Shown here piece after piece: positions 18,173 through 26,632 of a stretch of 64,000 nucleotides of DNA (the first letter of the stretch is position 1; each line of letters opens with the position of its first letter). The stretch is taken from positions 62,001 through 126,000 of the forward strand of contig CALULQ010000005.1 of NCBI GenBank assembly GCA_944321525.1, written 5' to 3'. Position numbers and translations under genes: made by a program. A model generated the notes under the pieces. That model made no database searches. It saw only the letters and a program-made list of their open reading frames with translations, and was not told the origin of the DNA. This DNA is from an uncultured Paraprevotella sp. (GTDB lineage: Bacteria; Bacteroidota; Bacteroidia; Bacteroidales; Bacteroidaceae).

Positions 18173-19139
18173 TTAGAAGAGCTTCTTGATTGTTGAATCT
18201 GTCGCTTTTGAAAAGAACAAAAGAGATATGGCCACAGGAATTGCTATCATCAAAACCTTGTGGAGGACATCGCTTTCTTCAAAAGGGGTAAATACCTTAT
18301 AGGCAAATGGCAGGACGACGAGCCCATGCAGTAAATAGACTCCCATAGTCCTGCTGCCATATTTCGTGTAAAACACTTTCTTGTTGGGCACTAGTTTCAG
18401 GAAATAGAATCCTATTCCGACAGCCGTTATGTATAAGGACATGCGGACAAGCATATATAACCAGTTTCCACCATAGCCGCCATTAAAGGTCGTGCAGAAT
18501 GCCAGCTTGGCTTGTGGTACAATATTACGCACCATGCAACTATAATACATCCTAAGACCAATCCGTCGCGTAAGGAAAACGGAGCAAGCATATAATCTTT
18601 CACGCATTGTAACTTCTTGTGATGGCCAACGTAGTAGCCCAGCAAGTAGAATGGTAAGAAACAAAGAAAACGGCTTAGCCCATAATCCGCTCCTATTTGC
18701 GGAATAAAACCAATAATCAGTGCCACGGCAAGCGATAGCGGGAACACGTATCTTATTTTGATTATAAGAGGAAATAGAAGACGGAACAGGAAAAGAACCC
18801 ATAAGAACCACATGGCAAACCCGGGCACTTTCCAGTTAGAGTAGTGGCCTTCGTTAAACAAAGGCTCATAGAGCTTGTACAGCACATTGAATACCATGAA
18901 TGGCAATAATATATTTTTGCATAATTTATTGATTTTTACCCCCCCCCCTGTTTGGTGAAGAAGCCGGAGATAAAAAAGAATAAGGGCATAGTTATAATAT
19001 AGCCACCCAGGAAGAACCAGACATAAGCGAGAAAAACGTCAGAATGTCCATAAGACGCTATGACGGTATGGCCGATTATAACCATAATCATCAGCCAAAC
19101 TTTTGCATTGTCCCAAATACAGATTCTTTCCGCTTCCAT
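18173..19139 (-). pseudogene. acyltransferase-3 family gene, out of frame at a G10 tract and at a second site
   Basis: Three reading frames together give a complete acyltransferase-3 protein of about 322 residues. The N-terminus is WDNAKVWLMIMVIIGHT (the family DxxKxxxxxxVxxGH region) to FFISGFFTKQ, frame one. The middle (LPFMVFNVLYKLYEP to HKPSWH) is in frame two. The C-terminal part (TTFNGGYGG to MGVYLLHGLVVLPFAYK) is in frame three. The first break is at a run of ten C on the plus strand (18939-18948). One added G on the coding strand would join frames one and two without a stop. The second break is near 18498, where one missing T explains the shift. Intact, it would be a ten-helix membrane O-acyltransferase decorating the polysaccharide. 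It is either phase-off plus decayed, or affected by sequencing error. Confidence 0.8.
18939..18948 (-). repeat. homopolymeric G10 tract inside the acyltransferase gene
   Basis: Ten consecutive C on the plus strand, read as ten G in the gene. In the present length the frame closes at a stop right after three Gly codons. Eleven or eight G would restore the reading frame. Runs of this length slip during replication and drive phase variation of surface modification genes in several bacteria. Confidence 0.75.
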
Positions 19140-19170
19140 TTGTTCACATCAAATTTTCACAAAGACATAA

Positions 19171-20001
19171 TTATTTCCAACGCGGATTGATTGTCTTTCC
19201 GTTATTGCAAACTATCACTTGTCCGGATATGCAGCCCGAAGCCTCGGAAAGCAGGAAGCATGCGGTCTCGGCCACTTCTTCCGGCAGATAGACCCGCCTT
19301 GTCGCATTCCCTGCAAGGTATAAATCGCCATCGGGGGAGAAACCGGTCATGTCGGAGGCTGTGATGCCGGGAGCCACCGCATTGACGCGTATTCCGTTGG
19401 AAACGAAAAGGCAGGCCAATCCCTGGACCAGGCTGTTCAGCGCCGCTTTGGTAAAACCGTAAGGACGTATGTCCGCGGTTTCGCCTGTTTCCGATGAAAC
19501 AAACAATACGTTGCCTTTTCTCTTCTCGCGTAAAAGCAATTTTGTGAAACTTTGGGTCAGGAAGAACCCGCCACGCAGGTTCGTGGCAATCTGAGAATCG
19601 AACGTGTCCGGGGTCACATCGAAGAATGAGGGTTCGTGCAGTGAAATGCCGGCATTGTTCACAAGGCAGTCCACACCCTCCAACATCCGGTCGGCATTAC
19701 TTATAAATGCATCCAAGGACGGCGTATCTTGCACATCCAAAGTAAGATACTGGCATCCTATCTTCTTGGCGCACTCTTTCAAGGCATTTTCGTTGCGTCC
19801 GGAAATCAACACGGCCGCTCCTTCCGCGACAAACTTTTCAGCCATGGACGCACCAAGTCCTTTTCCGCCTCCGGTAACGATAATCTTTTTGCCTGCCAAT
19901 TTGCCGGACGGGGAAGTGTAGTGGATGTCTGCTTTCACCGTCACTCGCGGCACACCTTTTATGATGTACCGTCCTATGCGTTTTAATTGATTGATATCCA
20001 T
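19171..20001 (-). CDS. short-chain dehydrogenase/reductase
   Basis: 276 residues with a classical SDR fold after a 35-residue N-terminal extension. The cofactor motif TGGGKGLG is at residues 43-50, NNAG follows in mid-protein (CLVNNAGIS), and the catalytic Ser and Tyr-x3-Lys appear in SSETGETADIRPYGFTKAAL. The closing part VNAVAPGITASDMTG and GQVIVCNNGK fit the family. It probably reduces or oxidises a keto group of a nucleotide sugar or of the product of the adjacent MenD-like enzyme. That pairing is inference. It lies between the flippase and the broken acyltransferase. Confidence 0.85.
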   Translation of the reverse strand: MDINQLKRIGRYIIKGVPRVTVKADIHYTSPSGKLAGKKIIVTGGGKGLGASMAEKFVAEGAAVLISGRNENALKECAKKIGCQYLTLDVQDTPSLDAFISNADRMLEGVDCLVNNAGISLHEPSFFDVTPDTFDSQIATNLRGGFFLTQSFTKLLLREKRKGNVLFVSSETGETADIRPYGFTKAALNSLVQGLACLFVSNGIRVNAVAPGITASDMTGFSPDGDLYLAGNATRRVYLPEEVAETACFLLSEASGCISGQVIVCNNGKTINPRWK

Positions 20002-20020
20002 AAGTTAGTTGTTGGTCATC

Positions 20021-21565
20021 CTATTTGTGGAATAGTAATTTCTTCTTTATGACTTTTCGGGCTTTGTCGACAAAAAAGGTCCGTTCGTCTTTCTCCATGC
20101 CGATGTAATAGACACATGTGGCAAACCATGGCATGCTGACAAGGCATACCAATACCAACCGCCAAAAAGAAGGCGGCATGTAGAACGTCAATATGGATGG
20201 TATGGCAAATGCCAACAAGGCACATGCGCCAATCCTGCCAAATACGCTTCTGATGAAATATCCCATGGGGAAAGCCATCAGTCGTTTCAGGAATGAAAGG
20301 CGTATGAAGTTCAATGAAAAATACACCAAAGCGTAAATGATATATGTGGCGTATGCAGGAGCGCCCGACTTATATGCTATCCACGTGATGGGAAAGACCA
20401 GGCATCCCACGGAGGTTACAGCTATCTGGTAATTCTTGATTTTGCCGGTGGCCATGATGGTGGTATACGTTGCATTCCCCAATAGGGTGGCTAACGTGGA
20501 AAACAGCACAAGGCGCATGAACATAGGAGTATCGGCAGGTATGTCTTTCAACCAGATTCCCAAGATAGTATCCGCTTCCAGTACGATGGGTACGATGAAC
20601 AGGTACATGATGAAGAATGAGTATTTGGTTCCTCGGCATACCAACTTGAACAAATATTCACGGTCGCCTGCAGCGTATGATTTGGTGATTTGCGGATTAA
20701 TGGCCGTCGTGAAGTTGTTGACAAACTGGGTGACTGCTGTGTCCACCTGCACGGTAATGGCGCGGGCAGCATTGGTGCCGACGCCAAAGAATATGTTTAT
20801 CAGCATGTTCACCCCCTGCGTGTTCAGCATGTAGGCCGTGCTGCCGAAGAGGTTCCATCCGGCAAAGCCGGTCATTTCTTTCAGTAGCGGCCTGTCGAGG
20901 ATAAGGTGATATTTGGCTTCCTCGAAATGCCGTCCGCAATATGTGCCATAAACGACGCGGAGCAGGACAGAGATGCCAAGGATAAGCGAGGCGTAAACGA
21001 TGAGCCTGTCTGAAGTTGATATGTATATAAGATAAGCCACCGTCAGTTTTAACGTGGCTTCCAGAATGCTGATATAAGCAAACACGGCCATCCGTTCGTG
21101 GGCGATAATGGTAGCGTTATAGGGCACGCTCACCAGATTGACCATGAACGTGGCGATGGAGCATTGCAGCACGACGTTGGCCGCTTCCATCCTCCCTTCC
21201 GGAATGTTCATCTTTTCGTTCAGGAACCATACGCCGGCAATCTCGCAAAGCACGAGTATCACCACGGCCATAAGGATTTGAATGTTGACCGAGGTGGCAA
21301 ATACCCGTTTCAACCGTTCCTTGTTCCCGGTTCCCAGTTCGTATGTGATGAACCGCGATATGGCGCCGGACAAAGACCCGGACAGGACGGAGAACATGGC
21401 CACTACGCCTCCCACCACATTATAAATACCATAGTCGGATTCGCCCAAGGCATCGAGCACGACGCGGCTGGTGTAGAGGGTTACCAGCATGATGACAATC
21501 ATCCGCACATAAAGCAGCAGCGTGTTCTTGGCAATCCGCTTGTTGTTTTGTGAAGCTTGTGACAT
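20021..21565 (-). CDS. Wzx-type polysaccharide flippase (MATE/PST superfamily)
   Basis: 514 residues with about 12-14 transmembrane helices. It starts KRIAKNTLLLYVRMIVIMLVTLYTSRVVLD, followed by LGESDYGIYNVVGGVVA, a conserved beginning for Bacteroidota flippases of the PST family. NLFGSTAYMLNTQGVNMLIN and the later ATINPQITKSYAAGD-type loop are also family-like. It should move undecaprenyl-linked repeat units across the inner membrane. It is the first recognisable biosynthetic gene after the UpxY-like regulator, separated from the 136-residue upstream gene by 875 bp. Confidence 0.9.
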   Translation of the reverse strand: MSQASQNNKRIAKNTLLLYVRMIVIMLVTLYTSRVVLDALGESDYGIYNVVGGVVAMFSVLSGSLSGAISRFITYELGTGNKERLKRVFATSVNIQILMAVVILVLCEIAGVWFLNEKMNIPEGRMEAANVVLQCSIATFMVNLVSVPYNATIIAHERMAVFAYISILEATLKLTVAYLIYISTSDRLIVYASLILGISVLLRVVYGTYCGRHFEEAKYHLILDRPLLKEMTGFAGWNLFGSTAYMLNTQGVNMLINIFFGVGTNAARAITVQVDTAVTQFVNNFTTAINPQITKSYAAGDREYLFKLVCRGTKYSFFIMYLFIVPIVLEADTILGIWLKDIPADTPMFMRLVLFSTLATLLGNATYTTIMATGKIKNYQIAVTSVGCLVFPITWIAYKSGAPAYATYIIYALVYFSLNFIRLSFLKRLMAFPMGYFIRSVFGRIGACALLAFAIPSILTFYMPPSFWRLVLVCLVSMPWFATCVYYIGMEKDERTFFVDKARKVIKKKLLFHK

Positions 21566-22440
21566 AGGTTGGTTTTAGGGAAAACAGCTCTCCCCGGGGG
21601 CTGATAAGGTTTAAAGTAGCATTGATAAAAGTTACCGGCTTGGGGGAGGCTGTTGTTTGTTGTGTCGGGATATCCGGGTTGGGTTTGCCGGAATGGTGTT
21701 TTGTATGTTATTTTGCCCTTTGACTTAGGAGCGTCCTTTGTTCTTGTGCGCACGGGAGCGACGCGTTGTGCGCAAGGCGGTTGGTCGTTGTGCGCAGTGC
21801 GTGCTTCTGGTGTGTGGAATGGGGGGACGGGGACTGTGGGGCGTTTCGTGTGGTGCTGTTTTGGAGGCTTCGGGGCGGGAGGCCTTCTTTCCTCCTCTCT
21901 TCAGCGGTTTTTTATGCGAAAGGGTTCGCAGGGTTCATGCTCTTTGTATATCAGTGTGTTCTGGTGAACCCTCTATCTTCGCGGGGTTCACGCAGGGGTC
22001 ATATACCCGTGGCTGAATGCCTTGGCAGGCGGGGCGTTCCGGTGAAGGGAAGGTCGCATGATCTTGGGGGAAACCTTCAGTTTTAGCCGCGGTTGTGTGG
22101 CGGGCGGCTGTTGGCGTCCGGAGCCGATGCGCTTCCTGCTTCGGGGGCGGCGTATTTGGAGCAAAGCTGTGTGTTGGTGAAGTTTTGTAAATTGTTTGTA
22201 CTTCCGAAGGCGAGGGCCGTCAGGGAAAAGTGAAGTTAGTCTAGGATGGGAGGGCGAAGAATCTGTCAGCGGAAGGATTGCTGACGTGCTGATGCCGGCG
22301 CAATGCCAACAAATCCTCTTCTCCTGTCGGTATGCGGTTTGTTCCGGCAGCTTCTGCTTGTGAGCGGCGGTCCGGCTTTTTCCGGGAGCCGGCTTTACGG
22401 CTTGCGGCACGGTGGCCGTGTTGCCTTCTCAGAAATCCCG
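21566..22440. other. 875-bp gene-free stretch inside the polysaccharide operon
   Basis: No frame here has protein-like composition on either strand, and no exact -7 box for the flippase was found. The only clear structure is an inverted repeat AGGGTTCA/TGAACCCT (21930-21937 and 21965-21972) and several GC-rich short repeats. It may be a long untranslated leader for antitermination, or decayed coding sequence. Confidence 0.5.
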
Positions 22441-22851
22441 TTATGCGTCTTTTGAATTGAGCAGGGCCGCGTAGCTGTCGGCCTCGCGTTGGAGTTTCAC
22501 TTCGTTTTCGTGCTCTTTCCAGACCGGGGCGTCGAGGTTCCAATAAATCACGTGGTAGTTTTTCCCCGTGTTGATTCCCTTTTCCTCGCGGTCTTCGCCC
22601 TTGCAGGTGTAGATGCGCACGCGGTCGCCGGCTTTCAGTTCGATGCAGTCGAACGTGAGGAAGTGCGACTTGGCGTAGTCGGGCAGGTCTTTTTCGTTGT
22701 ATTCCATTTGGAACAGAATGAAGTCGCTCAATGTGCATTCTTCCCCTGCAATCAGTACCAGGTTTTCTCGTTCATAGTATCCTGCGTTGTAGATGCGGAA
22801 GATTTTCAGGGGCTGTTTGAATATTTCTCTGGATATTTCGTCTTCGTTCAT
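22441..22851 (-). CDS. unknown 136-aa protein between UpxY-like gene and flippase
   Basis: 136 residues, acidic and soluble, no signal peptide or membrane helix. Recognisable features are only ISREIFKQPLKIFRIYNAGYYERENLVLIAGEECTL-type beta-rich N-terminus and DRVRIYTCKGEDREEKGINTGKNYHVIYWN near the C-terminus, which could form a small beta barrel or a lamin-tail-like sandwich. I do not recognise the family. It occupies the place where UpxZ, the inhibitor of heterologous UpxY proteins, is found in Bacteroides capsule loci, but its sequence does not look like UpxZ. It is transcribed with the locus. Confidence 0.6.
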   Translation of the reverse strand: MNEDEISREIFKQPLKIFRIYNAGYYERENLVLIAGEECTLSDFILFQMEYNEKDLPDYAKSHFLTFDCIELKAGDRVRIYTCKGEDREEKGINTGKNYHVIYWNLDAPVWKEHENEVKLQREADSYAALLNSKDA

Positions 22852-23170
22852 GATGCTCTGTCGTGGTCGTTATCGGTTTCGTGGATTTTCGCTGCCGCTT
22901 CCTTTGGCCGTCGGCTTGTCGCGATGCCGATTGTTGCTGGCCCGCGTGTTTGTCCGGTTCGCCTTCGTTTGCGGCTTTTTCTTGTTATCCGCCGTAAAAT
23001 TAAGCATTTCCTTCGGGTGTGCGGTCCGGCTTGCAGGAGATTTTTCTAAGTTTATGCTTTTTTTATAATCCACAAATGCGATTTCCTACCTTCGGGATGA
23101 TGGGGTTGGGCCAGCCTTTCCGGCTTCCTTTTTGCCGAAAGCGGGCAGCGGCCTTGCGGGGTGCGGGATT

Positions 23171-23210
23171 GTACTTTGCGGGGAGTACTCGAGTACTTTC
23201 CGCAAAGTAC
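23171..23210. repeat. modular palindromic intergenic repeat, copy B (shortest)
   Basis: A 40-base near-perfect palindrome: ends GTACTTTGCGG and CCGCAAAGTAC around AGTACTCGAGTACT. All 20 base pairs can form if two G-T wobbles are allowed. It is a two-spacer version of the family. It lies in the gene-free stretch 22852-23309, between the UpxY-like gene and the unknown 136-residue gene, so it would be transcribed as a hairpin inside the operon. I see nothing else in that stretch. Confidence 0.85.
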
Positions 23211-23309
23211 GCCGACGCACTCCGCACGGCGTTGCGGCGCGGCGCGCCAATTCCGGTGAGGACATCTGGCGTTGCATGGGGCGAAGACGATATGATGTTT
23301 GCCTGCCGG

Positions 23310-24395
23310 TCACTTCTTGTCGGGCCAGGCAGGGTGGCCGAACCATTCGTCGTAGTCGTCCAGCCACTGTATGAGTTGGGTTTTGCTTTTTTTCCGGTTG
23401 GGGGCGTTCCGCCAAGGGGCCACCAGTTCGTGCGCCTCGCGGTAATAGATGTTGTTGTCGGTGCACCCGTAGAGGGTGACCAGCAGCAGGGCGCGTGCCT
23501 GTTCCGCCTTCAGCAGCGGCAGTATGGCGCGGGCGAACGCCTCCCATTTGTCCCGCTCGTCCCATTCGCCTGCCACGGTGTAGGCCATCAGCAGTATGGA
23601 TGCCTGTTTGCAGCGCATCACGTCGCTGTCCAGCTGCAGTTGGCCGAAGGTGCGTATGGCTTCCCGAGCCAGGTCTTTTCCGGCATCGGGCGGTCCATCT
23701 TGGGGGAAGTGGTAGTGTCGTAGAGCGTCGTGGAGTCCTTGGAGTATGCGGTCGTTGGAAAGTTTGGTGTATTGGTGCTTGCCGCTTTCGTTCAGGCCGA
23801 TGATTTCATAGTCTTTGGCGGAGACGTGCAGGAGCGGGACGCACCAGCCGCCTTCGAGGCAGACCACGACGTCCTTGTGTCCGGCACCGGGCTGCACGGC
23901 CACCGTGGCTTCCACACCTTTGAACGCTCCGTCGGTGATGCGCACGCGGTCGCCCTTGGCCAGCTTTCCCGGCTCGGGGAAATAGACGGGCAGTTCGCCG
24001 CGGTAGGCGTCGGCCACCCAGCGCAGGTTGGCCATTTCCGTGTCGGACAGGTAGGGGTAGTGGCTTTCCTGCCCGTTTCTTACCCGGGGCAGGAAGCTGT
24101 AGGCTTGCAGGGTGAGGCGTTGGCGCCTGTAGATGTCGGCTTCCGAGGAGCGGATGAACACATAATTATAAAGCAGCGGCCGCTCCGTGCGCACGAACCC
24201 GCCGCCCTTGCGCTTCACTTCGACGTAGCGCGGGGCGAAGAATTCCAGTTCGTCGCCGGTCTCCCTGTAGTTGCGTTCCGACTCCATCCGCAGGCCGCGG
24301 GCAGGGTCGCCTTTGTGCCCCGCGGGCAGGACCAGTATGTACCACCGCACGGCGTGTGGCCCGACCCTTGGCGGAGGGGGCGCGTATTCGTTCAT
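23310..24395 (-). CDS. UpxY-like NusG-family transcription antiterminator with C-terminal extension
   Basis: 361 residues from ATG 24395, chosen because the NusG N-terminal domain begins about 15 residues later (VRWYILVLP); in-frame ATGs at 24428 and 24524 give longer N-termini of low-complexity appearance. NGN-type features are FFAPRYVEVKRKGG, PLLYNYVFIR and FLPRVRNG. The KOW motif is LAKGDRVRITDGAFKGVEATV. After about residue 215 there is a helical extension of about 150 residues (LQGLHDALRHYHFPQ, DSDVMRCKQASILLMAYT), absent from the roughly 170-residue UpxY proteins of B. fragilis. UpxY proteins stop early termination in their own capsule operon. This one heads the minus-strand locus below it. 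Confidence 0.82.
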   Translation of the reverse strand: MNEYAPPPPRVGPHAVRWYILVLPAGHKGDPARGLRMESERNYRETGDELEFFAPRYVEVKRKGGGFVRTERPLLYNYVFIRSSEADIYRRQRLTLQAYSFLPRVRNGQESHYPYLSDTEMANLRWVADAYRGELPVYFPEPGKLAKGDRVRITDGAFKGVEATVAVQPGAGHKDVVVCLEGGWCVPLLHVSAKDYEIIGLNESGKHQYTKLSNDRILQGLHDALRHYHFPQDGPPDAGKDLAREAIRTFGQLQLDSDVMRCKQASILLMAYTVAGEWDERDKWEAFARAILPLLKAEQARALLLVTLYGCTDNNIYYREAHELVAPWRNAPNRKKSKTQLIQWLDDYDEWFGHPAWPDKK

Positions 24396-24592
24396 AAGTA
24401 CTTGATGACCATATCGGCAGGTATTCATATCCTGCTGATATATAGGAGTTTGTATGTCTGCGGGCTGCATTCCTGAAAAAATGGTTTCCGCGTGTTGCCT
24501 TGTCCTTTCTGCATGGATGGGCATGGGTTCGAAGCCGCTTGTGGCTTCCGTTGTCGGCGGTTCGTCCTCGGTTGGCAGAGGAAAACCGACGG

Positions 24593-24600
24593 CAAAAGTA
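24593..24600 (-). promoter_or_regulatory. -7 promoter box of the polysaccharide locus
   Basis: The minus strand reads TACTTTTG, an exact TAnnTTTG, giving an expected start near 24586 and an untranslated leader of about 190 bases to the ATG at 24395. Such a leader is expected for UpxY-controlled operons. No flanking inverted repeats of an invertible promoter were seen. Confidence 0.55.
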
Positions 24601-24738
24601 TGAAAAAAAACTTATCCGGCATATTATTTTATAAATTATTTCGAATATTTTTGCCGTGCCTTCCGGGGCGTGCGACAAAAAACGCGGCTCTCACCTAAAA
24701 AGTTGATGCCGGCGACAGATGGAATACCAAAAAATGAT

Positions 24739-24746
24739 TATCTTTG
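24739..24746 (+). promoter_or_regulatory. -7 promoter box of the NifU-like/GGGtGRT operon
   Basis: TATCTTTG, an exact TAnnTTTG, about 64 bases before the ATG at 24810. Together with the box at 24593 it makes the 414-bp gap 24396-24809 a divergent promoter region. Confidence 0.6.
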
Positions 24747-24809
24747 CAGGCAAAGAGACGAGGATTTTGTTCGGAATCTCATTAATATTACCTATAAATT
24801 AGTATAATT

Positions 24810-25511
24810 ATGGTTTATTCACACGAAGTAGAAAACATGTGTTGCGTGGCCAAAGGCCCGAACCACGGACCGGCTCCCATACCGGAAGAAGGCAAATGGG
24901 TGCAGGCAAAAGAGATTAAAGACATCTCAGGTTTGACTCACGGTATCGGTTGGTGCGCTCCCCAGCAGGGTGCTTGCAAACTGACGCTGAACGTGAAGGA
25001 AGGCGTCATCCAGGAATGCTTGGTGGAGACCATCGGTTGCTCGGGCATGACCCACTCCGCAGCCATGGCTTCTGAAATCCTGCCGGGCAAGACCATCTTG
25101 GAAGCGCTGAACACCGACTTGGTCTGCGATGCCATCAACACAGCCATGCGCGAACTGTTCCTCCAGATTGTTTACGGCCGCACGCAGTCTGCCTTCTCGG
25201 AAGGCGGCTTGATGATCGGCGCCGGACTGGAAGACCTGGGCAAGGGGTTGCGCAGCCAGACGGGCACGCTCTACGGCACGCTGGCCAAGGGCACACGCTA
25301 CTTGGAACTGACGGAAGGCTACATCACCAAGATGTTCCTCGACAAGGACGACCAGGTTTGCGGTTACGAATTCGTGCACATGGGTAAATTCATGGAGGCC
25401 GTGAAGAAGGGCGTTCCGGCCGACGAGGCCTTGAAGTCTGTTACGGGCACGTACGGCCGTACGAAGCCGGAGCAGGGAATTGTTAAAGCTATTGACCCAC
25501 GTAAAGAATAA
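24810..25511 (+). CDS. NifU-like iron-sulfur scaffold-type protein paired with GGGtGRT protein
   Basis: 233 residues. A NifU/IscU-like core covers about 35-160: GIGWCAPQQGACKLTLNV, GVIQECLVETIGCSGMTHSAAMASEILPGKTILEAL, with Cys residues in the places expected for cluster ligands, plus an N-terminal MCC pair (Cys11, Cys12). The C-terminal third (YLELTEGYITKMFLDKDDQ, YEFVHMGKFMEAV) is not part of the classical scaffold. The protein is known as the usual neighbour of GGGtGRT proteins; the function of the pair is not established. It is followed 17 bases later by the GGGtGRT gene in the same operon. Probably cytoplasmic. Confidence 0.78.
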   Translation: MVYSHEVENMCCVAKGPNHGPAPIPEEGKWVQAKEIKDISGLTHGIGWCAPQQGACKLTLNVKEGVIQECLVETIGCSGMTHSAAMASEILPGKTILEALNTDLVCDAINTAMRELFLQIVYGRTQSAFSEGGLMIGAGLEDLGKGLRSQTGTLYGTLAKGTRYLELTEGYITKMFLDKDDQVCGYEFVHMGKFMEAVKKGVPADEALKSVTGTYGRTKPEQGIVKAIDPRKE

Positions 25512-25512
25512 T

Positions 25513-25520
25513 AAGGAGGA
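25513..25520 (+). promoter_or_regulatory. canonical Shine-Dalgarno sequence
   Basis: AAGGAGGA lies 8 bases before the ATG at 25529. Strong Shine-Dalgarno sites are rare in Bacteroidota, and other starts in this window do not have one. It suggests high, partly independent translation of the GGGtGRT protein. Confidence 0.7.
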
Positions 25521-25528
25521 ACCAGACT

Positions 25529-26539
25529 ATGATAAGAGAAGTGAAGTTTGAGAGTCAAGACCGTCGTATGAAGCAGATTTTGGCTGCTTTGAACGAGAAC
25601 GGCATCAAAGATATCGAAGAGGCGAACAGAATTTGCGAAGAGGCCGGTTTGGATCCTTATAAGACTTGCGAAGACACGCAGATGATTTGCTTCGAGAACG
25701 CCAAGTGGGCTTACGTGGTAGGTTCGGCCATCGCCATCAAGAAGGGCTGCAAGAACGCTGCCGACGCTGCCGAGGCCATCGGTATCGGCTTGCAGGCATT
25801 CTGCATCCCCGGCTCCGTGGCCGACGACCGCAAGGTGGGCATCGGCCATGGCAACCTGGCCGCCCGTCTGCTCCGCGAGGAGACGCAGTGCTTCGCCTTC
25901 TTGGCCGGTCACGAGTCTTTCGCCGCTGCCGAAGGCGCCATCAAGATTGCCGAAATGGCCAACAAGGTGCGCAAGAACCCCTTGCGTTGCATCCTGGACG
26001 GTCTGGGCAAGGACGCTGCCATGATCATCTCCCGCATCAATGGTTTCACCTATGTGCAGACGAAGTTCGACTATTTCACGGGCGAACTGAACGTGGTGAA
26101 GGAAACTCCGTACTCCGACGGTCCGCGTGCCAAGGTGAAATGCTACGGCGCCGACGATGTGCGCGAAGGCGTGGCCATCTTGTGGAAGGAGAACGTGGAC
26201 GTGTCCATCACTGGTAACTCCACCAACCCGACCCGCTTCCAGCATCCGGTAGCCGGTACGTACAAGAAGGAGCGTACGCTGGCTGGCAAGCCCTACTTCT
26301 CGGTGGCTTCCGGTGGCGGTACGGGCCGCACGTTGCATCCCGACAACATGGCCGCCGGTCCTGCTTCCTACGGTATGACCGACACGATGGGCCGCATGCA
26401 CTCCGATGCCCAGTTCGCAGGTTCTTCTTCGGTTCCCGCTCACGTGGAAATGATGGGCTTCCTGGGCATGGGTAACAACCCGATGGTGGGCTGCAGCGTG
26501 GCTTGCGCCGTGAATGTGGCTTTGGCCCTGAACAAGTAA
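25529..26539 (+). CDS. GGGtGRT family protein
   Basis: 336 residues, soluble. It contains the name-giving motif GGGTGRT (in FSVASGGGTGRTLHPDN) near residue 262, a Cys-rich N-terminal half (ANRICEEAGLDPYKTCEDTQMICFENAKWAYV) and a C-terminal AHVEMMGFLGMGNNPMVGCSVACAVNV. The glycine-rich motif recalls phosphate or cofactor binding loops, but no activity is established for the family. It is nearly always encoded beside the NifU-like protein, as here, which points to a role with iron-sulfur clusters. It is preceded by an unusually strong Shine-Dalgarno site. No close look-alike enzyme was recognised. Confidence 0.85.
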   Translation: MIREVKFESQDRRMKQILAALNENGIKDIEEANRICEEAGLDPYKTCEDTQMICFENAKWAYVVGSAIAIKKGCKNAADAAEAIGIGLQAFCIPGSVADDRKVGIGHGNLAARLLREETQCFAFLAGHESFAAAEGAIKIAEMANKVRKNPLRCILDGLGKDAAMIISRINGFTYVQTKFDYFTGELNVVKETPYSDGPRAKVKCYGADDVREGVAILWKENVDVSITGNSTNPTRFQHPVAGTYKKERTLAGKPYFSVASGGGTGRTLHPDNMAAGPASYGMTDTMGRMHSDAQFAGSSSVPAHVEMMGFLGMGNNPMVGCSVACAVNVALALNK

Positions 26540-26632
26540 GAAGACTGGAAAGACTTTTTTAGGTTATGATGAAGAGACTGTGCTGCGAAAGGCATGGTCT
26601 CTTTGTCGTTCATTAATCATTGCTTTTTTATT

